The position numbers and the translations under genes are program-made. The notes under the pieces were generated by a model. That model searched no databases. It was given only the letters and a program-made list of their open reading frames with translations, and was not told the origin of the DNA. This document shows positions 1 to 7,684 of a stretch of 13,904 bases of DNA, in pieces; the first letter of the stretch is position 1; every line of letters starts with the position of its first letter. This stretch comes from Bondarzewia mesenterica (taxonomy: Eukaryota > Basidiomycota > Agaricomycetes > Russulales > Bondarzewiaceae). Where the stretch lies: NCBI GenBank assembly GCA_004802705.1, contig SGPL01000726.1, forward strand, positions 1 through 13,904, in the 5' to 3' direction.

Positions 1-442
1 TCAACTTGGAGATTTGTGTAAGTTCTTTCAGTTTCAGTTTTTCACGCGTTCCCGTCACATTACAGCTACTTCCTGAAAAAACACATGGATTCTGCTCAGC
101 TTGGAGGATATTTGACGTGGGTGAGGCAGATACAGACGAGGGATGATTCTCAGGCCCGTGCTCCGATTTCTCTTCGTAAACTGGCCAAACATGTGGGGGT
201 TCGCGTTACGAAGTTTCTGGATCCACGCGTACTTGTATTATCTCGTTGACATCAAAATCGATCTCACTTATGTGCACCAGGAGAAGGATGCGCCCTCTCT
301 CGATCCTCAAGATGGTGGGAGCCTGTGCTGGACCATCGGCGGTGACGGGCAGTATGCCATCTCGAAGGAGAACGTGGTACTGATAGGAATTGTCTTTGTC
401 TCCAAGGGTAGCATCGTCCCCATTCTTCAGCGTGCTAATTGA
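1..442 (+). CDS. 3' end of an unrecognised protein-coding gene (partial, three exons)
   Basis: I do not recognise this protein; its 5' part lies outside the window. My model joins exons 1-17, 66-228 and 281-442. Introns 18-65 (GTAAGT...ACAG, 48 bases) and 229-280 (GTACTT...CCAG, 52 bases, with a TTGAC branch-like site) keep one open frame to the TGA at 440-442. The tail of about 113 residues includes TWRFVYFLKKHMDSAQLGGY, then LRKLAKHVGVRVTKFLDPR, and ends SKGSIVPILQRAN. Without the second intron the frame stops at 247-249. A frame running unspliced from 143 to 442 shares the last exon, but its first half (rich in F, W and Y) looks like an off-frame reading. I see no transmembrane segment or catalytic motif. 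The splice model is inference; that the last exon is coding seems fairly secure. Confidence 0.6.
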
Positions 443-683
443 CTTTGACGTAGTGCTCGCTCTAATTCTTGTTCTATAGTAATATGCAGGCTACTTGTAT
501 CGATGGTTTCGCATGAATGAGAGGGCAATTTCTGCGTAGTTGAGTTAGATCTCCGATTCAACAGCGACGTCGATATATGGTAATTTACTACAATTATTTA
601 TCTAATTTCAACTTTGATCAGCCACCGTGCGAGTTAAGACTGATGCTAGCCTTGAGTGCAAGGCCTTGAATTCTTCCTCCCAT
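443..683 (+). promoter_or_regulatory. Intergenic region and probable PAT1 5' leader with a small upstream ORF
   Basis: This gap separates the left-edge gene from PAT1 on the same strand, so it should hold the terminator of the first and the promoter and leader of the second. It is AT-rich around 575-615. An ATG at 643 opens a nine-codon frame (stop at 667-669) that ends 14 bases before the PAT1 ATG. It would be an upstream ORF if the transcript starts 5' of 643, which cannot be seen here. I recognise no other element. Confidence 0.35.
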
Positions 684-3600
684 ATGTCTTTCTTCGGTTT
701 CGAACAAAACGATTTATTAGAAAGAGAGAAACAAGATTTTTTAGAACGGAAGAAGGGAGAGGAAGATCTCGCGGTCTACACATGGGGGGAGGAGAGCTAC
801 GATGGTCTTGGAGACATTTTGCAGGAGGGTGGTGATGAGCTAAACGATGAGACCTTCGGTGGGATGGGTGAAGTTGGTGAGCTTTGTATTCGTATGATAC
901 AGCGCTGGATAAGCTTCATAGATGTTCGAAATCAGGTAAGGACTTCGATTTCACGCAGCAAACCCTCGCTCTAGACGACGACCACAAACCGACTCTATTC
1001 CCTTCAAAAGAGCTAGAGTCGCTTGGCATTGCCCAAGCGCACCATGATTTGGAGGGAGCGGCTGTGGCGCTGAGTCAATCTTGTATGACAGTCATACATC
1101 TTGTCGGCGCGCTCGTCTTACATCTTCATCCTTGTAACAACTGTAGCTCATCAAGCTCAATCACTTTGGGATGAAAAATCGCCATTCTCCGTGCTTCCGC
1201 GGATGAATGGCGCCGTCCGTACGCCCGTTGATCATGCGCGTCCGACTTCCTCGTCAAGGCTTTCGCAATACTCTAACGGATCGATCGCATCTGCCACTCA
1301 GATGCATGCCCCATCTCCAGGGATACCTGCCGATCAACCGATTTCCCAAGGTGTCCCGCAGACTGGTGTCAGAACTTTGGAGGAGATAGAGGCAGAAATG
1401 CGGGCGGCAGCACAGAGGTCTAGGACTCAGGCCGCCGTTACACAGCGCCAGCAGCTTCTGCAGGAGCAGCAACTCCAGCAGCAACAATATTACCAGCAGC
1501 AGCAGCGTGCGGCACCCCCGCGGATGCATCCACAATCTCAGTCGCCTCGGTTTCACCAGCAACAGCAACATCAACAGCTTCTTCTGCAGCAGCAGCGAGA
1601 ACAGCAGCTCAGAGAGCAACAGTTGCGGGAGCAGCGGTTACGAGAGCAGCAGTTGCGGGAACAACAGTTGCGGGAGCAGCAGTTACGGGAGCAACAGTTG
1701 CGGGAACAACAGCTGCATGAGCGGCAGCTTCAGGAGCTTCAGTTACGCGAGCAGTTACAAATGGAGGAACTCGAGCGGCAGCTGCGAGCACAGCGCCTTT
1801 CTGACATCCAACGCCAGCAACAGGAGCAGCAGCTCTTGCAGAGCCAATACCTCCATCAGCGGCAGTCTTCCAATCAAGCCTTGGCAGAGTTGCAGACAGC
1901 TCACCAGCTCAACCAGCGCAGACAGCGGTCTCCGGCGCTTATTGATCCTCATCTGCAGGCTCCTCACCAGCAGTCGCATAACATCCAGCTCCAGCAACGC
2001 CTCCTTTCCGAGCTTGCCCAGGCCGAGTTTATGCAGAATATGCAGGCGACTAGCCAGGAAGAGCAGGAAGCCTTACGAGCAGAGGCCATGCGTAGGATCA
2101 TGGAGACTGAGCGGATGGAAGAAAAAAGGAGGCGGAAGGCGGCCAAGATTGCTCACATGGTGAGTGATCTCAAGTATCCAAGGTTCCGCGATGTAACAGC
2201 GAGCTTTGCCCAGTCCCGCTATAACGATCTCATGACCCAATCCGACAAGGACTTCATCACACGCATACAAGTTTCTCAGCTTGTCACGCAGGATCCCTAT
2301 GCAGAAGACTTCTATGCTCAAGTCTACAGCGCGGTTATTCGTTCTCGTATGGGTCTACAAACTGATGAACGTGTGCTCAAGTTCGGCTCTGGCGGAGGTG
2401 TAGGTCTCGGAGTCGCACAGAAAGGTTCTTCGCGCAGGCCGAACGCTATGCAAAAGATGGAGCAACAGGTTGAGAGGATCGTCACCAATGCGAGGTTGAG
2501 AGAGAAGGAGAAGGGTCTGCACTGTATGTCTCTTCTTCGCTTTTTGAACGATTGTTTCCTTGGTCACTACTCGACGTTGCTGAATCATTATGTCAGCAGC
2601 GCATAGTTTGCAGGGTGCCTTGGGCAAGACCTCAGGGAGGAGTTACAAGGCCGCACCACGTCAACTCCTTCAGGTCGATTCAACAAATGGCGCAACGAGT
2701 CCTTCCATGGGTCACGCTCATATCTCTAAGGAGGACGCCATCCGTCAAGGTGGTGAAGGCGCGGCGAAGGAGGCCGCCAAGATGGGCGCTGAAGCTCTTG
2801 GAGGCGCAGCGGACGTGAGTATCTGCTCCTTTCGTCAAAAGCTTGATTCTGCGCGCGCTCACATGCAGGGATGGCGTTACTTAGCCAGATGGGACTATTC
2901 GAAAAGATCCGTTGACTTCAAGGGAGACCTTGTTCATCATTGAGCATCTATATGATATCATCTTGAACATCGAGCATATGCGGCGGGACGAGCCGGCAGC
3001 TGACTCGGATAACCTTGAAGAGGTTGGAATCTGGTATGCTATCCACTGTCTTCGGCATCGGACAGGTCGCTTACCGCATATGAAGGAATGCTCAATATAA
3101 TGAGCTTGTACAGCAGTTGTTCGACGAGCTGAGAGTCATGGAGCCACTTGAGACAAGGTGTGTGTCAGCTGCCCACACCGATACTTCAATTCCTCACCCG
3201 ACAGGTTAGCAACCCGCACCCGTTCATTTCGCTTTTAACCCCTTCAAAAGGCAAAAGGCTCCTTCCAAGGACCTCGCGGCTATTCAATGATCAGCAGATG
3301 ATGACTTTGGTTACTCTTCTCGTTGCATGTTTCTCGCAATTGGACGTCATCATTCATTCTGCCCTCCTTGACACGCCTATATCTAGTCAAGAGCAGACAG
3401 ACATCGATAAGCAAACTCAGACCTTCGTTGGCAGTGTCGTGCAAAGCATTCTGCCAACCGTGGCGAAAGCTGAGCTGCGTTTGATCAGCGGATGGCTAGG
3501 ATTATTGTTTGAAAGGAGCGATATATTGGCGATCTCTCAGACAAGGGTGCGTTCCTCATTGCGGTGGTGACTGGGTCAGACAAACATCTAACTTCGTTTT

Positions 3601-4134
3601 TTTAAGCCTGGCATTGCATTTCTGACCATGTTCTTGAGTCGTGTAGAGGTTATCAAACAAAGTATAGCCACTCAATCCGACCCTTCAGCACTTCCAACAC
3701 AAGAAGAAGTTCAGCAATGGTACGCACACATTCTCAACAAGTCTGTCTGGCCCTATTTTCCTGATTGCACCATGCCCAGGCAATTAATATTCGATCATCT
3801 ATTCCAAATTCTCCATCCCAATCTGCTATACCTCTTCCCTTCTACACGCCTGGCCGTTACCCTCGCGTCTCTCCCACCAATTGATTCTATGCCTCCCGTG
3901 CAGACCGACGCTCTCGATCAACCAGTTTGGCAGTTCCTCGCCGCCCTGGCGGAACAATCTTCAAATGAGCAGCAGCAGGCTCTCGTGACCGCGCTGCGCG
4001 AGAAGGTGCTCGAGAACGTGGCGAGCGCGAACAAGGGCTGGATCACGGATGAGGACGAACGACAGGCAAAAATCGGGAATGTCAATCTGTTTTTACATTC
4101 CCTCGGATTGGACAGTTCACAAATCAGTGTGTAG
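684..4134 (+). CDS. PAT1: Pat1: mRNA-decapping activator / P-body scaffold (multi-exon, frame slips in the middle)
   Basis: Pat1 links deadenylated mRNA to decapping: it binds Dhh1 and the Lsm1-7 ring and activates Dcp2 in cytoplasmic P-bodies. The start at 684 gives MSFFGFEQNDLLEREKQDF and, further on, ELNDETFGG, the N-terminal Dhh1-binding signature of the family. Next come a proline/glutamine-rich stretch with REQQL repeats, a middle region (KYPRFRDVTASFAQ; RLREKEKGLH) and the helical C-terminal domain (NPHPFISLLTPSKGKRLLPR; ending HSLGLDSSQISV). Exons in my model: 684-876, 936-1082, 1147-2523, 2597-2814, about 2869-3157 (frame broken), 3205-3546, 3607-3719, 3780-4134. The 60-base intron 3720-3779 has no stop and a length divisible by three, so it reads through as 20 extra residues unless removed. 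About 1000 residues in total, longer than the yeast protein. Several 1-2 base slips at 2869-3205 break the frame; they could be assembly errors or real damage. Confidence 0.9.
1596..1760 (+). repeat. 15-bp coding tandem repeat (REQQL units) inside PAT1
   Basis: Eight contiguous 15-base units at 1596-1715 encode REQQL (one is REQRL). Three decayed units follow (HERQL, QELQL, REQLQ) to about 1760. The units differ mostly at third codon positions (CGG/CGA/AGA, CAG/CAA, TTG/TTA/CTG), so the peptide is kept while the DNA has diverged. The stretch sits in the long glutamine-rich linker of Pat1 and should form a highly charged helix or coiled coil. Confidence 0.9.
2869..3204 (+). other. Frame-broken stretch of PAT1 (exon 5 and following intron)
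   Basis: Pat1-like peptide continues through this stretch but hops between frames. MALLSQMGLFEKI begins at 2871, but the preceding exon ends in phase 0 at 2814, so one base is missing at the junction. LTSRETLFIIEHLYDIILN resumes in another frame at 2912. MLSTVFGIGQVAYR is in a third frame at 3036-3077. AYEGMLNI resumes at 3076, and ELVQQLFDELRVMEPLET at about 3102. The likely intron 3158-3204 (GTGTGT...ACAG) then joins in the wrong phase. Each slip is one or two bases. The flanking exons (1147-2523 and 3205-4134) are clean. Confidence 0.75.
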
Positions 4135-4347
4135 CATATAGTATGTCAAGGGATCTGGGTTGTTCTGTTTGTTCGTGTCTGGCATCGCTGCGTTGTCTTG
4201 CTTTGGTCTCAATTGTGCGATTGATCGGATTTATATTGGTAGCGATGCATCTAGTACGATACCACAGGATTTTCCAACATATTGTAAGATAAAAAAATCA
4301 ACCTATGAATGCATATGTACATGGGTAGTTCACGCGGATTTGTAGGA
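4135..4347. terminator. Shared 3' region between convergent PAT1 and glycosyltransferase genes
   Basis: PAT1 (plus) stops at 4134 and the glycosyltransferase gene (minus) stops at 4348, so both transcripts must end here or overlap. The stretch is AT-rich, with an A-run near 4290 that could support polyadenylation of PAT1. No distinct element is recognised. Confidence 0.4.
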
Positions 4348-7085
4348 TCAGATCGCTTTGACGGGTTGTGCTTCCTCAGAACGGGGTTGAATGCAAAGAA
4401 GGGCCTGGACATCATACTCTGTTGCTGCTGAGGAACAGTTGAACAAGATGGATCGCTGCTCAGCACCGCGGCGACGCATATCCTTTACAGAGACAAGGAG
4501 ACCATGCAGATCGAGAACGGGAAGAGTAGACCAAGCTGGGAGTCGGCCATTCGGGAGATCTAGTAGTCCAGTCTGGAGGGAAACGGAAGAGTTGCTGTCG
4601 GGCAACAGCATGAGTGGGAGCTCGAACAATGATCGCTTCTTGTCGTATACGGCCCGTGGCATGCGTTTAACGTGAGATCCAATCTCGAGGTGATTGGTCG
4701 AGAGAGAAAAGAAATCTGCGTAGTTGGGGTATAGCATCACGTAGCCACGGAGGTAGACGAGCTCAATGAAGTATTTCTTCCACGAACGAGTCCACTTGTT
4801 GGAACGCACGTTTGGCACGACGCTGTCCTTCAACGAGAGTGGGATTGGCGGAGGCTGGGAAAGTCTGGCGGACAGGTAGGCATGGAATTCCCGCCAGTGT
4901 TCAGGGAAGTAGAGCGCGCCCCAACTGCAAGGGATCTGCGACAGGTAAGGAGTGATTGGGTGGGGGATGCTGGAGTTGGCGAAAAGGTGTCGCGGGTTGA
5001 AAGGTCGACGCCCTTCGGGTCTCAGCTCGATGTTCTTTTGTTGGTATAGACTAATGCCGAAGAGGGAATGTGATCTGTTGGCGTCTTGTCCGTAGCTGAA
5101 AGTGCGACTTTTAAGAATTTGAAAACAGAGGACGAACGAGATGTATAGCTCTTACCGGTAGCGTAGTACGGACATCTTCAGCCAAGCGTAGAAAAGCGGT
5201 GAGACCTCCACATCATCCTCGAGCAGGAGACCGTAAGTATCATTGGACGAAGGATACCAAGACTCGACGACAGCCGGAAGCAAGCCGCCGTGTACGACAC
5301 GATGGTGCAGAAAAACGCTGCCATGGTCCCATCGCAGGCCGTCAATCAGTTGCAATGTTTCCTTATCCGCGCTCTGGTCGACGTTGACTCGAAGGGTCAA
5401 CCTATCTCCAAAATAGCGGGCATCTTTCAGCGAGCTTAACAAGCGGGATAACGACCCAGGCCTATTGTTCGTGATTATACTGATGTCGATTTGAGGGACG
5501 TTCCAATCTGCACTGTTATGAACTAAACCAGGCACCAAAAAGTTTCGATAACAGACGCACTTTTCCATTCCTGTACTGTGAGTGTACCAATCCAATCACA
5601 GTAGGGAAGATCCGCGCGAGGTATTTGGATAAGGGTCGACCCAGCGGCGTCAAGGCGACTGAGAGCTCGGACAAAAGTTTGGCTGGAATCGCTAATTTCG
5701 GCCAAGCCTATCAATACATCAGGTAGATCATGAAAACTGTCAAGCCATGATGAGAAAACGAGCGATGCCGGTGCATTTCTCGGCAGGGGTATCTGATAAT
5801 GCAAGGCGCAGTCATCGGTTTCCAATGTAACATCGTCCCAGATGATGCTCATTTCCAATCCATGATCCCTATCAAAGTTCAGCTGGCTTTCGTGTTCTCC
5901 ATAGAGAAGAATCCGGAGACGACGGCCCTCTGCTGTGAGCCGACAAGCTGCAGAAGAGAAGGCCTGCAGATCATCCCATGATGGAAAAAAGAGACCGAAA
6001 GTTCCGTGAGACTTCGTTGGCGCAAGAGACGGACGAAGATGGTTATGAATGCGCTGATGAGCAGGATCTACAGCAGCGAGTGCGCCAACGTGTTTCATAG
6101 GTACCGGCGTAAATCGATCTCGTATAGACTGAGAACCTTGGCACCAGGTTGTGTCCGTCGAGGGCAGTACGACACCTCCAACTAAGTCCGGTCGGCCGCG
6201 CGCAATCCGTTGGCCAAAAGCACGCCAAGAATCTATTTCAGGAGCAGACATGTCAGAATCATGAGGCAACAGATAGGAGGGCAAGGCGAATGGGGGTTCG
6301 AGGAAAGACGCGGGTTGTAGAGACTGGGATGGAACTAAGCAGTCGGACGAAGAGGGACCGAAACCTCTAGGACCAAGGGGAAAAGACACGTTCTGAGGCT
6401 TGAGCAGCTTACGCAATGCAGTTTTTTTGATCCAATCGAGGTCATGATTCAAGATCAAGACCCATTCGGTCGTACTTTGTAAAGCCGCCTGAATAAGTGC
6501 CTCCACTTGAGGAGCCGCGCCAAAATGCCACGTCCGTAGAGTCATCTCGACTTGGAGTTTCGAAGAATATTTGATGACAATGCTCCGTAAGATATGACGG
6601 GCAACAGACAGTATGGTCTCGGAGCAGAGAACAATGATCTCAGCCGGTGGAGTAGGGTCCTCGTGAAGAGCAACAAGAGAAGTTTCAAGACTAGGCAGTC
6701 TTCCAGCAGTGACAGTGAGCACGACAGTCAATGAATGATCAAGAATCGGACGGGAGGTCTGCCATTCTTGCGCGTACAGAGGTAATTCATGACCGTCATG
6801 AGTCTGGCGAAAAGCTGGCCGAGTAGACAAAGGTGGGAGAGGATCCAAAGCTACAGAATGGGGAACATCTTGGCAATCGGGGACATCGCGCAACAGAGGA
6901 GTCACTGAAGAAGGCTCAACATTATGAACATTTGCCAAATGTCGTCCCAACAGAGCTAGCAGATAGAAAGCACAGAGGCAAGGCACGAAGACAAACTTGA
7001 CGAGTAACAAACGAGTATAGCGTGTCAGCGCCGGGGCATGACTGGCATGTTGCTTTTCGGCTTTTCGCGAGGAAGAATAAGACAT
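4348..7085 (-). CDS. Membrane-anchored GT2-like glycosyltransferase (three exons)
   Basis: Exons are 7085-5561, 5507-5156 and 5095-4348. Introns 5508-5560 (GTGCGT...GCAG) and 5096-5155 (GTAAGA...TCAG) keep the frame across both junctions and give about 874 residues. I start at the ATG at 7085; an in-frame ATG at 7118 would add 11 residues. A single hydrophobic segment at residues 26-46 predicts a type II membrane protein, probably in the Golgi or ER. The N-terminal half has a GT-A-like pattern (LTVVLTVTAGRLPSLETSLV, then LILNHDLDW). The C-terminal half has a second one: DISIITNNRPGSLSRLLSSL (about 516-535) and LLLEDDVEVSP with an EDD acidic motif at about 605-607, typical of a metal/nucleotide-sugar site. 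Donor, acceptor and product cannot be told from sequence. It shares a divergent promoter region with the V-ATPase gene. The frame is intact throughout. Confidence 0.8.
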
Positions 7086-7676
7086 AAAGGCAAGGTGAAA
7101 AGCCAAGCAGGTGCACAATTCGTATAGTGTCGTAATTGTCGTCCAGAGTCTCAGTAGTTCTGATATACAAGTTCAGGTGAATGACTCTCTAAATTCAAAT
7201 TCAACTTCATCATTTGCTCGTCATGCCTGGTATCTCACGCCACAGACGCGTTTGACCTCCTCAAACTTAGGATTCGGTAAGTGCTGTCGGGACACTGTGA
7301 GTGTCTGCGAGCGACATTCTGTCATTGCTGTTCTTCAACCGTCTTCATACTTTGGAGCGTGCAGCTAGGAGGATTAATTGCCTTGGGCCAGTAAACCGAT
7401 TTCGCGTGTGGTGATGAGGTTTTCTTGGTTAGGAAATTACTATCGTTAATGGGCTGTCGATTGAACACAGATACTTGGCAGATATCATGCAAATTGAAGG
7501 ATGGCTTGGTGGCGATAGTATCCACCAGTACACCGAGCCTCAATCAAGCCTGTTGATTCGAAACTGAATGTGAGAAGGTATCATGGACAACGAAAACGCA
7601 CTACACATATGTAGTGCTCTCATAGCCTGTGAAGCTGCACAGCTCACCACTTTTTCCGCCATGGGGACCATCGTCA
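7086..7676. promoter_or_regulatory. Divergent intergenic region between glycosyltransferase and V-ATPase genes
   Basis: About 590 bases separate the two divergent start codons, so both promoters and leaders should lie here. Open frames in it (plus 7111-7368, minus 7322-7543) resemble nothing I know and overlap no splice pattern. The visible elements are the inverted repeat at 7598-7617 and a pyrimidine tract (ACCACTTTTTCCGCC) just before an upstream ATG at 7661. No clear TATA or CCAAT box is assigned. Confidence 0.5.
7598..7617. repeat. Perfect 8-bp inverted repeat in the divergent promoter
   Basis: GCACTACA, a four-base spacer CATA, then TGTAGTGC: two perfect 8-base arms, about 60 bases upstream of the V-ATPase start. 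The symmetry fits a binding site for a dimeric transcription factor; no factor can be named from sequence. The arms could also form a short stem. Confidence 0.5.
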
Positions 7677-7684
7677 ATGACTGA
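7661..7684 (+). promoter_or_regulatory. Possible upstream ORF overlapping the V-ATPase start codon
   Basis: An ATG at 7661 in a strong start context (CCGCCATGG) opens a seven-codon frame (MGTIVND) ending in TGA at 7682-7684. It overlaps the subunit-a ATG at 7677 in another frame, and that ATG has a weaker context (GTCAATGA). If the mRNA starts upstream of 7661, this could limit translation. If it starts within the pyrimidine tract or later, the ORF is not transcribed. Confidence 0.4.

Noticed and set aside
627..683. N-terminal extension of PAT1 from a GTG at 627
   Set aside because: The family begins MSFFG, matching the ATG at 684; nuclear fungal genes rarely start at GTG.
1254..1997. Minus-strand open frames rich in Leu or Ala/Val opposite the PAT1 repeat region
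   Set aside because: They are the antisense reading of CAG-rich codons (CTG runs) and have no independent support.
1507..2163. Serine/asparagine-rich plus frame of 218 codons
   Set aside because: Off-frame reading of the Pat1 glutamine repeats; the Pat1 frame is continuous with recognised family sequence on both sides.
7086..7118. Upstream ATG at 7118 for the glycosyltransferase
   Set aside because: Possible, but the ATG at 7085 places a basic segment directly before the membrane anchor; the extra 11 residues add no recognisable feature.
7111..7543. Small open frames in the divergent intergenic region
   Set aside because: No recognisable motif, no splice-supported extension, and located where both promoters must lie.
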